This document shows positions 1-8,592 of a stretch of 51,454 bases of DNA, piece by piece. The translations under genes and the position numbers were made by a program. The first letter of the stretch is position 1, and each line of letters opens with the position of its first letter. The notes below the pieces were generated by a model. It saw only the letters and a list, made by a program, of their open reading frames with translations. It was not told the origin of the DNA and ran no database searches. The stretch spans positions 1-51,454 of the forward strand of contig VTPN01000005.1 of the NCBI GenBank assembly GCA_008638215.1. The letters run 5' to 3'. This stretch comes from Pelagibacteraceae bacterium. Its GTDB lineage: Bacteria > Pseudomonadota > Alphaproteobacteria > HIMB59.

Positions 1-371
1 CAATCATTTCAGATCTAAAAAGATTTACTTCCCATCTTGAGACCGAAGGTGTTTTTGGAAGCAAATACCCCTCTATGCCCAAGGCAAAATTTATTAATCG
101 ATCTGAGCGAAAAAGACCTTACTACCTTCGAATGGCTGTTTTAAACAAGGTGGGAGTTTTAAAATCAATAGCCCAAATATTTTCTCAAAAATCTATTTCA
201 ATTAAATCTATAATACAATTGAACACCTCTAATGAAAAAACTGTTCCAATAGTAATCATTTCAGATCCAGTTGGTATCGATAAAATTAACTCAGTTATTC
301 AAAATTTAAAAAAGACCTCTTTTATAAAAAAAGAAATTTCTGTCATTAGAATAGAGGAAAATATTGGATAG
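1..371 (+). CDS. hom: Homoserine dehydrogenase, C-terminal end (5' truncated by window)
   Basis: The reading frame is open from base 3 to the stop at 371, so the gene begins outside the window. The visible part opens with an ISDL segment and a VFGSKYP stretch. It then has an ACT regulatory domain (PYYLRMAVLNKVGVL, then IAQIFSQKSISIKSI), which is the usual C-terminus of proteobacterial homoserine dehydrogenase. That enzyme reduces aspartate semialdehyde to homoserine for threonine and methionine synthesis, and the ACT domain normally senses threonine. The stop overlaps the start of glpX by 8 bp, and hom-glpX-recJ is a gene order often found in alphaproteobacteria. The catalytic domains cannot be checked here. 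Confidence 0.85.
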   Translation, partial: IISDLKRFTSHLETEGVFGSKYPSMPKAKFINRSERKRPYYLRMAVLNKVGVLKSIAQIFSQKSISIKSIIQLNTSNEKTVPIVIISDPVGIDKINSVIQNLKKTSFIKKEISVIRIEENIG

Positions 372-1317
372 AAATCTTGCTATTGAATTAGTAAGAGTTT
401 CTGAGTATGCAGCTTTAGCGGCTTCAAAATTTATAGGTCGGGGGGATGAGAAGGCAGCCGATCAAGCAGCTGTTGATGCTATGAGAAATTGTCTAAATTC
501 ACTTACCATATCTGGCAAGGTAGTAATTGGAGAAGGTGAAAGAGATGAGGCTCCAATGTTATACATTGGAGAAGAAGTTGGTCTTGGAGGTCCCAAAGTC
601 GACATTGCTTTAGATCCTTTAGAGGGAACCACCATTACTGCAAAAGGTGGCGAAAATGCAATGGCAGTAATTGCCCTAGCTCAGGAGGGTGGTTTTTTAA
701 ATGCCCCAGATGTTTATATGGAAAAAATTTCAGCGAATGTTCAAAGCAATCAAGTAATTTCATTACAACAAAATTTAAAATCTAATATTCAAGAATTAGC
801 TAAATATAAAAAAGTGAATATTGAAGATTTAGTTATTTGTATTTTAGATCGCGAACGACACCAAGACTCTCTAGAAATTATCAGATCCACCGGAGCTCGA
901 GTAAAAATGATTGGCGATGGAGATGTAAGTGCAGTAATTTCTTCAGTGCTCAATTCGAGCAACATTGACATGTATTATGGTATAGGAGGTGCGCCAGAGG
1001 GTGTTTTAGCTGCCGCAGCATTACAATGCATTGGCGGAAGTATTGAGGGTAAGCTTTTATTTCAAAATGAAGATGAAATCCTTAGAGCTAAAAAAATTGG
1101 TATTACTGATTTAAATAAGATCTATGGATTAAAAGATCTTGCCAATGGCGATATCATGTTTTCTGCAACTGGAGTTACTGATGGAACAATGCTTAAGGGA
1201 ATAAAGATAACAAAAGATTATGCCGAAACTCATTCAATTGTGATGAGATCAAAAACGGGAACTATCAGACATATTAACGGCGAACATAACTTTAATATAA
1301 AAAAACTTGAGTATTGA
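364..1317 (+). CDS. glpX: Class II fructose-1,6-bisphosphatase GlpX
   Basis: A 317-residue cytosolic protein that hydrolyses fructose 1,6-bisphosphate to fructose 6-phosphate in gluconeogenesis; some homologues also act on sedoheptulose bisphosphate. Class II signatures are clear: GEGERDEAPML at about residues 56-66 and the metal-binding DPLEGT at 84-89, followed by the GGAPEGVLAAAAL segment. Length is close to that of E. coli GlpX. The start is a TTG at 364 inside the end of hom (8-bp overlap), which suggests translational coupling. Its own end overlaps the recJ start by 11 bp. Assignment to GlpX is firm; substrate breadth is not visible. Confidence 0.95.
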   Translation: MDRNLAIELVRVSEYAALAASKFIGRGDEKAADQAAVDAMRNCLNSLTISGKVVIGEGERDEAPMLYIGEEVGLGGPKVDIALDPLEGTTITAKGGENAMAVIALAQEGGFLNAPDVYMEKISANVQSNQVISLQQNLKSNIQELAKYKKVNIEDLVICILDRERHQDSLEIIRSTGARVKMIGDGDVSAVISSVLNSSNIDMYYGIGGAPEGVLAAAALQCIGGSIEGKLLFQNEDEILRAKKIGITDLNKIYGLKDLANGDIMFSATGVTDGTMLKGIKITKDYAETHSIVMRSKTGTIRHINGEHNFNIKKLEY

Positions 1318-2995
1318 TCCTAGTTTTCAAGGGGCTGAATGGCAAAGTGCTTATTCAAAACAAAACGAAGATGAAATTTTCCAATTAGCTCAAAAAAATA
1401 ATATATCGACTCATCTTTCAAGGCTGTTGATCAATCGTAATATAAAGAGTATTTCAAAATTTATTAATTCTAAATTAAAAGAAAATTTATCAATTTCAAA
1501 AATAGTTAAACTTTCTAACCTAGATAACTCAATTTCTTTTTTTGAAAAAGTCAAATCTGAAAAAAAGATATCTATATTTTCTGATTATGATGTGGATGGA
1601 GCATGTGCAGCGGCTATATGTAAAAAATTTTTAAGCCAATTTGACATTGAGGTTAACGTATATATTCCTAATCGATTAAATGAAGGCTACGGGCTTAATC
1701 AAGTAGCGATTGATAAGATAATGACATTTAGTCAAAACATTCTTGTTCTTGACTGCGGGAGCAATAACATCCAAGAACAAGAGTACATTATCAATAAAGG
1801 TGGAAATATTATGATTATTGACCACCATGAGTGTGAAGTTTTTTTTGATCAGGCTATTGTTGTAAACCCGAAGACACCTAAGGACCTATCCGATTTAGAT
1901 GATTTATGCGCTACTGCTTTAACTTTTTTGGTAATGGTTTACCTCAAGCATGAAAATGTTTTTCCTAATGTGGATGTTCTTCAGTATTTAGATTTAGTTG
2001 CTCTAGCTACTATTTGTGATTTAGTCCCTTTATCAGACATCAATAGAAGTTTTGTTAAACAGGGTTTGAAAGTTATAAATTCAGATAATGTTAATAAAGG
2101 AATACAAACTCTTATTAACCAATCTAAAATTAAACAAAAAATATCTGAATATCATTTAGGATATATATTAGGTCCTAGAATTAATGCGGGTGGCAGAATG
2201 GGAGAGTCTTTATTGGGATTCAATATTCTTTCATCAGATAATATTCATCAAGCACTCCAGCTAGCTCAAATCATAGAGTCCCATAATCAAAACCGCCAAA
2301 GTATTCAGGCTAAGATAGTAAAATCAATTAATCTACAAGAGTCAGAAGACAAAAGTATTAATTTCTTTTTTGATAAAAAATGGCACATCGGGATTGTGGG
2401 AATTATCGCCGGTAGATTAATGAGACTAAATAATAAACCTTCTTTTGTAATGACTAGTTCAAATGATTTCGTAGTTGGTTCTGGCAGATCTTTAGGGGAA
2501 AAAAATATTGGTCAATTAATGATGATTGCTGCTGAAAAGGGAATCATAATAAAAGGGGGAGGTCATGCGAAGGCTTGTGGTTTTACACTTCGAGAAGACC
2601 AAATACCTGAATTTAAAAATTATCTTTATGAAGAAACTAAAAACATATCTATTTCAAATAAAAAATATTATGAGTCGACAATTGATTTAAACGTAATTAA
2701 TGAACAATTATTAAATGATTTAGATCTTTTAAGCCCATTTGGACAAAAAAATCCAGAACCCATATTTAGAGCAGAGAATGTCAAAATAGATATTCTCCAG
2801 ATATTTAAAAATAAGCATGCAAAACTAAAGATATTTGATGATTTAAATTTTGAATGTGAGGGAGTGTTTTTTGATATTGTCTCTGAAGATCTTAAATTTT
2901 ATATAGATAAAAAAACCAATTTTGATTGTTATTTTAAAGTAAAAAAAGACACCTATTCAAACAAGACAGTCATGCACATAGAAGATATTCATTGA
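1307..2995 (+). CDS. recJ: Single-stranded-DNA-specific exonuclease RecJ
   Basis: A 562-residue 5'-3' single-strand exonuclease of the DHH phosphoesterase family, used in recombinational and mismatch repair. Catalytic motifs are visible in order: DYDVDG at residues 93-98, VLDCG at about 147-151, DHH at 172-174, GPRINAGGRMG in the middle, and the DHHA1 motif GGGHAKACGF near residue 410. An OB-fold-like C-terminal region follows. Length fits the family. The start is TTG at 1307 within the end of glpX, with no clear ribosome-binding site, so coupling to glpX is likely. A tRNA gene follows 48 bp downstream. Confidence 0.95.
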   Translation: MSIDPSFQGAEWQSAYSKQNEDEIFQLAQKNNISTHLSRLLINRNIKSISKFINSKLKENLSISKIVKLSNLDNSISFFEKVKSEKKISIFSDYDVDGACAAAICKKFLSQFDIEVNVYIPNRLNEGYGLNQVAIDKIMTFSQNILVLDCGSNNIQEQEYIINKGGNIMIIDHHECEVFFDQAIVVNPKTPKDLSDLDDLCATALTFLVMVYLKHENVFPNVDVLQYLDLVALATICDLVPLSDINRSFVKQGLKVINSDNVNKGIQTLINQSKIKQKISEYHLGYILGPRINAGGRMGESLLGFNILSSDNIHQALQLAQIIESHNQNRQSIQAKIVKSINLQESEDKSINFFFDKKWHIGIVGIIAGRLMRLNNKPSFVMTSSNDFVVGSGRSLGEKNIGQLMMIAAEKGIIIKGGGHAKACGFTLREDQIPEFKNYLYEETKNISISNKKYYESTIDLNVINEQLLNDLDLLSPFGQKNPEPIFRAENVKIDILQIFKNKHAKLKIFDDLNFECEGVFFDIVSEDLKFYIDKKTNFDCYFKVKKDTYSNKTVMHIEDIH

Positions 2996-3043
2996 TTGAT
3001 TTTTCATGAAATCTAGCTATTTTGTTTGTCTTAATTAACAGAT

Positions 3044-3118
3044 GTCTCCTTCGTCTAGCGGTTAGGACATCACCCTTTCACGGTGAAGACACGGGTTCGA
3101 TTCCCGTAGGAGATGCCA
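3044..3118 (+). tRNA. tRNA-Glu (anticodon TTC)
   Basis: A full cloverleaf can be drawn. The acceptor arm GTCTCCT pairs with AGGAGAT, with a G-U wobble at the first pair. There is a D arm with GGTTAGGAC, an anticodon stem TCACC/GGTGA around loop CTTTCAC, and a T arm containing GGTTCGATTCC. The anticodon TTC lies at 3077-3079. Discriminator G is at 3115 and the CCA end is encoded at 3116-3118. The wobble closing pair is the only oddity. Confidence 0.97.
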
Positions 3119-3124
3119 AATTTA

Positions 3125-3161
3125 AGTGTTTTATAAACATAATTTCACATTATGAAACACT
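3125..3161 (+). other. Long hairpin between tRNA-Glu and the aminotransferase gene
   Basis: AGTGTTTTATAA at 3125-3136 pairs with TTATGAAACACT at 3150-3161, giving a 12-bp stem with a single T-G mismatch (a wobble in RNA) and a 13-nt loop. No T-run follows, so it is not a standard intrinsic terminator. It lies 6 nt past the tRNA CCA and about 70 nt before the aminotransferase start. It could mark processing of the tRNA transcript or act in the leader of the next gene; neither role can be shown from sequence. Confidence 0.45.
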
Positions 3162-3232
3162 GTAAGGATATTCAGATAAATTAAATTAATCTAAAATCTC
3201 TTATTTCTAATAGAAAGGATTATAAATAAATC

Positions 3233-4393
3233 ATGCCAGGTAAAATTTCACTATTCGTTCCAGGTCCAACTAATATGCCAGACAGAGTCAGGCAGGCAAT
3301 GGACATTTCCAATGAAGACCATCGAGCACCTGGAATGGAAAAATTTTGGCATCCTTTAATAGAAGATTTAAAAAAAGTTTTTGAAACCTCCTCTGGGCAG
3401 CCTTTTGTTTTCCCGGGAACAGGAAGTAGCGGTTGGGAAGCGGCACTAACCAACACCCTTAGCAAAGGAGATAAAGTATTATCTGCAAGATTTGGTCAAT
3501 TTTCTCACCTATGGATTGAGATGTGTAAAAAGCTTCATATTGACGTTGAAGTTGTTGATGCTGAATGGGGATCGGGCACACCTCACGCTGAATTTGAGAA
3601 AATTTTATCTGAAGATAATAGTCATGAAATTAAAGCCGTATTAATAACTCATAATGAAACCTCTACAGGAGTTACTAATGACGTTAAGGCTACAAGAGAT
3701 CTACTAGATAAATTAAACCACCCAGCTCTTCTTTTTGTTGATGGTGTCAGTTCAATTGGTTCAATTAAATTTGAAATGGATGTTTGGGGAGTTGATGTTG
3801 CGGTATCTGGTTCTCAAAAAGGTTTTATGCTTCCAGCGGGTTTAGCTATTAGCTGCGTCAGTCAAAAAGCTTTAGAAAGAGCAAAGACTTCTAACTTGCC
3901 TAGAGCATATTTTGATTATCACGACATGCTGAAAATAAATGAAACCGGATACTGGCCTTACACCAATCCAATGCCTTTACTTCGTGGATTACGTGAAGCT
4001 TTAACGATGATGCATGAAGAAGGACTTGTTAATATTTATGCAAGACACTTATTTTTAGCACAGGCAGTGCAAAAAGCATCGGAGGCTTGGGGTTTAAAAT
4101 TGTGCGCTAAAGATCCTTCTCTATATTCAAATACAGTAACAGCTATTATGGTACCCGATGGTATTGACTCAACTGATGTAGTCAAAACAGCATACAATAA
4201 ATATAATACTTCTTTTGGTGGTGGGTTAAGTAAAGTTGCGGGAAAATTATTTAGAATAGGTCACTTAGGTGACTTAAATAGCACCATGATATTAGGTGCC
4301 ATATCAACAGCAGAATTAGCCATGTATGATGTTGGAATAAAATTTGAATTAGGTAGTGGTGTTGCTGCTGCGATCAAACATTTAAAGGTTTAA
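3233..4393 (+). CDS. Serine-glyoxylate-type aminotransferase (class V, PLP)
   Basis: A 386-residue class V aminotransferase closely resembling SgaA of serine-cycle methylotrophs, which makes glycine and hydroxypyruvate from serine and glyoxylate. Family features include the N-terminal LFVPGPTNMPDRV, the EDHRAPG segment, the HNETSTGV loop, VDGVSSIGS, and the PLP lysine in SGSQKGFMLP (Lys196). The related aspartate-glyoxylate aminotransferase BhcA of the beta-hydroxyaspartate cycle shares this fold, so the amino donor is not certain. No bhcB, bhcC or bhcD lies nearby. The start ATG at 3233 follows AGAAAGGA. The next gene begins 1 bp after its stop, so the two are co-transcribed. Glyoxylate consumption fits the rest of the window. 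Confidence 0.85.
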   Translation: MPGKISLFVPGPTNMPDRVRQAMDISNEDHRAPGMEKFWHPLIEDLKKVFETSSGQPFVFPGTGSSGWEAALTNTLSKGDKVLSARFGQFSHLWIEMCKKLHIDVEVVDAEWGSGTPHAEFEKILSEDNSHEIKAVLITHNETSTGVTNDVKATRDLLDKLNHPALLFVDGVSSIGSIKFEMDVWGVDVAVSGSQKGFMLPAGLAISCVSQKALERAKTSNLPRAYFDYHDMLKINETGYWPYTNPMPLLRGLREALTMMHEEGLVNIYARHLFLAQAVQKASEAWGLKLCAKDPSLYSNTVTAIMVPDGIDSTDVVKTAYNKYNTSFGGGLSKVAGKLFRIGHLGDLNSTMILGAISTAELAMYDVGIKFELGSGVAAAIKHLKV

Positions 4394-4394
4394 G

Positions 4395-5375
4395 ATGAAA
4401 ATTTGTATTTATGGGGCGGGAGCTATTGGCGGCTATTTAGGTGCCAAACTCACGGAAATTGGTGCAGATGTAACCCTTATTGCGCGAGGACCACATTACG
4501 AAGCTATTCGTCAAGACGGATTAAGACTTCGAAAAGACGGAAAAGAATTGGTTGTTTATCCTCGATGTGTGGATACGGCCGAAAAAGCAGGGAAGCAAGA
4601 TTATATTTTCGTGACTCTAAAGGCACACTCTGTTCCAGGGTGTTTAGATGCTTTTGAAGTTTTAATGAAAGATGACACATCTTTTGTTTGGGGAGTGAAT
4701 GGTATCCCTTGGTGGTATTTTCATAATCACGAAAATCCAGAATACAAAGATAAGAGAGTTACTTCTGTTGATCCAGACGGCAGTCAATGGGATCGCATAG
4801 GTCCTGAAAAAATTATTGGTTGTATTGTCAATCCCGCATCTGAGGTTATCAAGCCGGGTGTTATTCAACATTTAGAAGGGGACAAATTTCAGTTAGGCGA
4901 AATTAACGGAGAGGATACAGATAGAATAAAAAAATTATCGACCACTTTAGAGAAGGCTGGCTTCCAAGCTCCTATTCGCCCAAACATCAAAGGAGATATT
5001 TGGCTAAAGTTATTTGGAAACCTTTCTTTAAACCCTATCAGCTCTTTAACAACTTCTACCTTGGTTAAAATATGTAGTGATCAAGAAGTGAGAAATGTTG
5101 TTAAAAATATGATGATCGAAGCACATGAAATTTCAAAAAACTTAGGCATCGACAAACCTTTTGATGTTGAAAGAAGAATAGAAGCAGCTAAAGCTGTAGG
5201 AGAACATAAAACCTCCATGCTACAGGATCTAGAAAGAGACCGTCCTATGGAAATTGATGCTTTAGTTTCATCAGTGCAGGAACTTGGAAGAATTACCAAG
5301 GTTCCCACACCAACAATTGATACTGTTTTAGCTTTAGTAAAGTTGCGCGCTAAAGAAGCAAAGCTTTATAAATAA
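4395..5375 (+). CDS. Ketopantoate reductase (PanE/ApbA) family protein
   Basis: A 326-residue NAD(P)H-dependent 2-oxoacid reductase. The N-terminal Rossmann motif GAGAIGGYLGAKL is at residues 7-19. It is followed by VTLKAHS and a C-terminal helical domain with GDIWLKLFGNLSLNPISSLT, which contains the catalytic-Lys region of PanE enzymes. PanE reduces 2-dehydropantoate to pantoate. However, the gene starts 1 bp after a serine-glyoxylate-type aminotransferase, which would yield hydroxypyruvate or another 2-oxoacid, so reduction of that product is a plausible alternative. Its stop lies 1 bp from the convergent sucD stop. Confidence 0.8.
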   Translation: MKICIYGAGAIGGYLGAKLTEIGADVTLIARGPHYEAIRQDGLRLRKDGKELVVYPRCVDTAEKAGKQDYIFVTLKAHSVPGCLDAFEVLMKDDTSFVWGVNGIPWWYFHNHENPEYKDKRVTSVDPDGSQWDRIGPEKIIGCIVNPASEVIKPGVIQHLEGDKFQLGEINGEDTDRIKKLSTTLEKAGFQAPIRPNIKGDIWLKLFGNLSLNPISSLTTSTLVKICSDQEVRNVVKNMMIEAHEISKNLGIDKPFDVERRIEAAKAVGEHKTSMLQDLERDRPMEIDALVSSVQELGRITKVPTPTIDTVLALVKLRAKEAKLYK

Positions 5376-5376
5376 A

Positions 5377-6249
5377 TTAACCTAAAGCTCTTTGGATCGT
5401 CTCACCTAACTTAGCGGGTGATTTTGAAATATGAACTCCTGCATCTTCAAGTGCATTAAACTTAGACTCAGCAGTTCCTTTTCCACCAGAGATAATCGCT
5501 CCAGCATGACCCATTCTTTTACCAGCAGGAGCACTCGCGCCCGCAATAAAAGAAGCCACTGGTTTTTTAATTGAAGAGTTTTTAATGAATTCTGCTGCTT
5601 CTTCTTCCGCAGTTCCTCCAATTTCACCAATCATAATTATACCTTCGGTCTCAGGATCTTTTAAAAACAAGTCTAAACAGTCGATAAAGTTAGTGCCATT
5701 GATAGGATCTCCACCGATACCAATACATGTTGATTGACCAAGGCCCACCGCAGAGGTCTGAGCCACTGCCTCATAAGTTAGAGTTCCAGAACGACTCACA
5801 ACACCAATTTTTCCTTTTTGGTGAATATGTCCAGGCATAATGCCTATTTTACATTCGTCTGGTGTAATAATACCTGGGCAGTTAGGTCCAATAAGTCTTG
5901 AATTAGAATTTTCTAACTTTCTTTTTACTTGCATCATATCTAAAACTGGAACACCTTCGGTGATACAGACAATCAGTTCCATCTGGGCATCGATTGCTTC
6001 AATTATTGCTCCTGCTGCAAATGGAGGAGGGACGTAGATTACAGTGGCATTAGCTTCTGTATTCTCTTTTGCCTCTTTTACAGTGTTAAAGACAGGTAGG
6101 CCTAAATGTTCTTGGCCACCTTTTTTAGGTGTTACACCACCGACCATTTGAGTACCATATTTAATAGCCTGTTCAGAATGAAATGTACCTTGAGCGCCTG
6201 TGAAGCCTTGGCAAATTACTTTAGTTTCTTTATTTATTAATACTGACAT
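5377..6249 (-). CDS. sucD: Succinyl-CoA synthetase alpha subunit
   Basis: A 290-residue alpha subunit of the TCA-cycle succinate-CoA ligase. It matches E. coli SucD almost throughout: [20 protein letters not shown] at the N-terminal CoA-binding domain, [10 protein letters not shown], and the phosphohistidine motif [10 protein letters not shown] with His248. This is ordinary SucD rather than malate-CoA ligase MtkB as far as can be read. The gene follows sucC with a 10-bp gap on the minus strand. Its end is 1 bp from panE, leaving no room for a terminator between the convergent genes. Confidence 0.96.
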   Translation of the reverse strand: MSVLINKETKVICQGFTGAQGTFHSEQAIKYGTQMVGGVTPKKGGQEHLGLPVFNTVKEAKENTEANATVIYVPPPFAAGAIIEAIDAQMELIVCITEGVPVLDMMQVKRKLENSNSRLIGPNCPGIITPDECKIGIMPGHIHQKGKIGVVSRSGTLTYEAVAQTSAVGLGQSTCIGIGGDPINGTNFIDCLDLFLKDPETEGIIMIGEIGGTAEEEAAEFIKNSSIKKPVASFIAGASAPAGKRMGHAGAIISGGKGTAESKFNALEDAGVHISKSPAKLGETIQRALG

Positions 6250-6259
6250 AATTACTCCT

Positions 6260-7447
6260 TTAACTCAAAGCACCGACAGCTTTTTGAGCCGCGTCTTCTA
6301 AATTATCTGCTGAAATAATAGCTAGACCTGATTTATTGAGAATTTCTTTACCTAATTCAACATTTGTTCCTTCAAGTCTAACAACAAGAGGAACTTGAAT
6401 TGATAATTCTTTGGCTGCAGCTACCACACCTTCAGCAATGATATCACATTTCATAATTCCACCGAAAATATTTACTAAAATTACTTTCACATTAGGATCT
6501 TGCAAAATGATTGAGAAGGCCTTTGCTACTCTTTCCTTTGTAGCTCCTCCACCAACATCTAGAAAGTTAGCAGGGCTTCCTCCATGAAGTTGGATAATAT
6601 CCATAGTGCCCATCGCTAGACCTGCACCATTGACCATACATCCAATACTTCCATCTAACTTCACATAATTTAACTCATGTTTAGAGGCCTCGATTTCAGC
6701 AGGATCTTCTTCTGTTTCGTCTCGCATTTCTGCAATATCTTTGTGTTTATAAAGAGCATTATCATCAATCGATACTTTGGCATCTAAGGCGAGGAAGTTT
6801 CCCTCTCCAGTTAAAACAAAAGGATTGACTTCGACCAGTGAAGCGTCTGTTGATAAAAAACTGGTATAAATTTTTTGAATTTGATCACAAAAATCAGCAG
6901 ACTGATCTGCAGTAATTTGCAAACCTTGAACTAGTCGATCTAAGCTTGGTTGATCTATGCTTTTATCACCAGGAACATTCACAGTAATAATTTTTTCAGG
7001 TTCTTTTTCTGCTACCTCTTCAATTTCCATTCCTCCTTCAGTAGAAGCAATAATGGAGATGGAGGAGGTGGATCGATCAACTAGCATGCTCAGATAGTAT
7101 TCTTTTTTAATATCGCAGCCTTCTTCAATATAAAGGCGATTAACAACTTTACCGTCTGGTCCAGTTTGTTTTGTAACTAGTGTTTTGCCGAGCATTTTTT
7201 TTGCATTTTCTTTTGCTTCTTCTTTAGAAAAACAAACCCGAACTCCACCTTTATCATCGCCGCTATCTTTAAATTTTCCTGCCCCTCTACCTCCTGCATG
7301 GATTTGTGATTTCACCACCATGACAGGTGTTTGAATAGAGTCTACCGCAGAGTCTATTTCATTATCGTTTAGAACTGGGTTACCAGCCAAAACTCTTACA
7401 TCATTATTTTTAAGCAACATTTTTGCTTGGTACTCATGTAAGTTCAT
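6260..7447 (-). CDS. sucC: Succinyl-CoA synthetase beta subunit
   Basis: A 395-residue ATP-grasp beta subunit that pairs with SucD to interconvert succinyl-CoA and succinate with nucleotide triphosphate formation. Visible features are [12 protein letters not shown] at the N-terminus, the nucleotide-binding [11 protein letters not shown], the EVNPFVL motif and the C-terminal [11 protein letters not shown] and [11 protein letters not shown]. Length is normal. Its ATG overlaps the stop of the upstream quinone oxidoreductase by 4 bp, so qor, sucC and sucD form one coupled operon on the minus strand. Confidence 0.96.
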   Translation of the reverse strand: MNLHEYQAKMLLKNNDVRVLAGNPVLNDNEIDSAVDSIQTPVMVVKSQIHAGGRGAGKFKDSGDDKGGVRVCFSKEEAKENAKKMLGKTLVTKQTGPDGKVVNRLYIEEGCDIKKEYYLSMLVDRSTSSISIIASTEGGMEIEEVAEKEPEKIITVNVPGDKSIDQPSLDRLVQGLQITADQSADFCDQIQKIYTSFLSTDASLVEVNPFVLTGEGNFLALDAKVSIDDNALYKHKDIAEMRDETEEDPAEIEASKHELNYVKLDGSIGCMVNGAGLAMGTMDIIQLHGGSPANFLDVGGGATKERVAKAFSIILQDPNVKVILVNIFGGIMKCDIIAEGVVAAAKELSIQVPLVVRLEGTNVELGKEILNKSGLAIISADNLEDAAQKAVGALS

Positions 7448-8418
7448 TTTTGTCCTCCTTTAATATCTATTAAGATTTTTCCAATATGGCTGGATGATTC
7501 CATTAACTCATGAGCCAAATTTACATCTTCCATATTGAAAGATTGGAAAATTGTTGGTTTGTATTTTCCCTGTTCAATTAAAGGCCAAATATGTTCAACA
7601 ACTTGATCGACAATTTTTCCTTTTTCTGCAGGGGATCTTGATCTTAGTGTAGATCCAGAAATCTTTAATTGCTTAGTCATTATATATAAAAGATTAGCTT
7701 CAGCTTTAATGTTCTCAAGAGCGGCTATATAAGTGAGTCTTCCTTTTTGATTTAGAATTTTTAAATTTTTTTTCAAATAGGAACCACCAACCATATCTAG
7801 AATAACATCAACTTTTATTTTTTGATCGACAAAGTATTGCTCAAAGTCTTCCTCTTTATAATTGATTGCAGTTTTTGCACCTAATTCTATGCAGCGTTCA
7901 CATTTTTCTTTGGATCCTGCAGTAACATAAATTTGATCAGTAAAATTTTTTAAAATAGAAATTGCTGTTGTTCCTATTCCACTACTTCCGCCATGAATTA
8001 AAACAACTTCGTTTTTTTTAAATTCAGAAATATTAAAAATATTTTCATAAACAGTTAAAATAGTCTCAGGAAGTGAACCTGCCTCTAATAAGCTGATATT
8101 TGATGGAATGGGCATAACTTGTCTATCATCTACATTAACAAATTCTGCATAACCACCCCCGCCAAGTATGGCACAAACTTTATCTCCAATGTTAAATTTA
8201 CTTGAATTTGGGCCAACTTTAGAAACGATACCCGCGCATTCTAGTCCAATAATTTCACTCTCTCCTTTAGGGGGAGGGTAATGGCCTTTTCTTTGAAGGA
8301 CATCAGCTCGATTAACACTTGTTGAATGTATCTCTATTTGTATTTGATTCTCTAAAGGTTCTGGTAAGCTATCTTCATCAATAAATAGCTTATTATCTTT
8401 ACAGTTTACAAACTTCAT
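7444..8418 (-). CDS. NAD(P)H:quinone oxidoreductase, PIG3-like
   Basis: A 324-residue medium-chain reductase/dehydrogenase without the zinc ligands of alcohol dehydrogenases. It has the N-terminal GroES-like fold ([15 protein letters not shown]), the glycine-rich cofactor loop [12 protein letters not shown] at about residue 142, and [14 protein letters not shown], which is typical of the PIG3/quinone oxidoreductase subfamily. It heads the operon with sucCD, an unusual partner. A palindrome matching a putative GntR operator sits 15 bp before its start (8434-8450), so it may be controlled by the regulator encoded at 11671. Its electron acceptor is not known from sequence. Confidence 0.88.
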   Translation of the reverse strand: MKFVNCKDNKLFIDEDSLPEPLENQIQIEIHSTSVNRADVLQRKGHYPPPKGESEIIGLECAGIVSKVGPNSSKFNIGDKVCAILGGGGYAEFVNVDDRQVMPIPSNISLLEAGSLPETILTVYENIFNISEFKKNEVVLIHGGSSGIGTTAISILKNFTDQIYVTAGSKEKCERCIELGAKTAINYKEEDFEQYFVDQKIKVDVILDMVGGSYLKKNLKILNQKGRLTYIAALENIKAEANLLYIMTKQLKISGSTLRSRSPAEKGKIVDQVVEHIWPLIEQGKYKPTIFQSFNMEDVNLAHELMESSSHIGKILIDIKGGQK

Positions 8419-8433
8419 TTTTTAAATCGAATT

Positions 8434-8450
8434 ATGTATACATTATACCA
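8434..8450. promoter_or_regulatory. Putative GntR-family operator, site 1
   Basis: ATGTATACATTATACCA shares 15 consecutive bases (GTATACATTATACCA) with a perfect palindrome at 12359-12375. The half-site TATACCA is typical of FCD-type GntR regulators. It lies 15 bp upstream of the quinone oxidoreductase start and about 140 bp upstream of tctC in the divergent intergenic region, so it could control either direction. The regulator gene lies between the two sites. Binding is inferred. Confidence 0.6.
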
Positions 8451-8488
8451 GAGACCTTCACAACAAGTTAAAAAAAATAGCTAAAAAT

Positions 8489-8515
8489 AAAGATTTTTTT
8501 TAAAAAAATATCTTT
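8489..8515. other. AT-rich inverted repeat in the divergent qor/tctC intergenic region
   Basis: AAAGATTTTTTT at 8489-8500 is followed closely by AAAAAAATATCTTT at 8502-8515, forming a near-perfect inverted repeat of A- and T-tracts, with further T residues after it. No plus-strand gene ends upstream, so a terminator role is unlikely. A separate 12-bp palindrome, ATGAATATTCAT, lies at 8562-8573, just before the tctC ribosome-binding site (AGGAGG). Both may belong to the tctC promoter region. Confidence 0.3.
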
Positions 8516-8592
8516 TTTTTAATTTAACTTTCTAATTTTTTATAAATAGTTTAATCTTCATATGAATATTCATTCTATAGGAGGAATAAATA

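Noticed and set aside
3119-3232. A glycine riboswitch upstream of the serine-glyoxylate-type aminotransferase
   Set aside because: The conserved glycine aptamer core sequences are absent; only a simple hairpin is present.
5377-7447. Malate-CoA ligase (MtkAB) of a serine cycle, suggested by the nearby serine-glyoxylate aminotransferase
   Set aside because: The sequences follow E. coli SucD and SucC closely, and no mtdA, fch, mcl or ppc gene is in the window.
8489-8520. An intrinsic terminator with T-tail
   Set aside because: No plus-strand gene ends upstream, the stem is pure A/T-tract, and the region is a divergent promoter gap.
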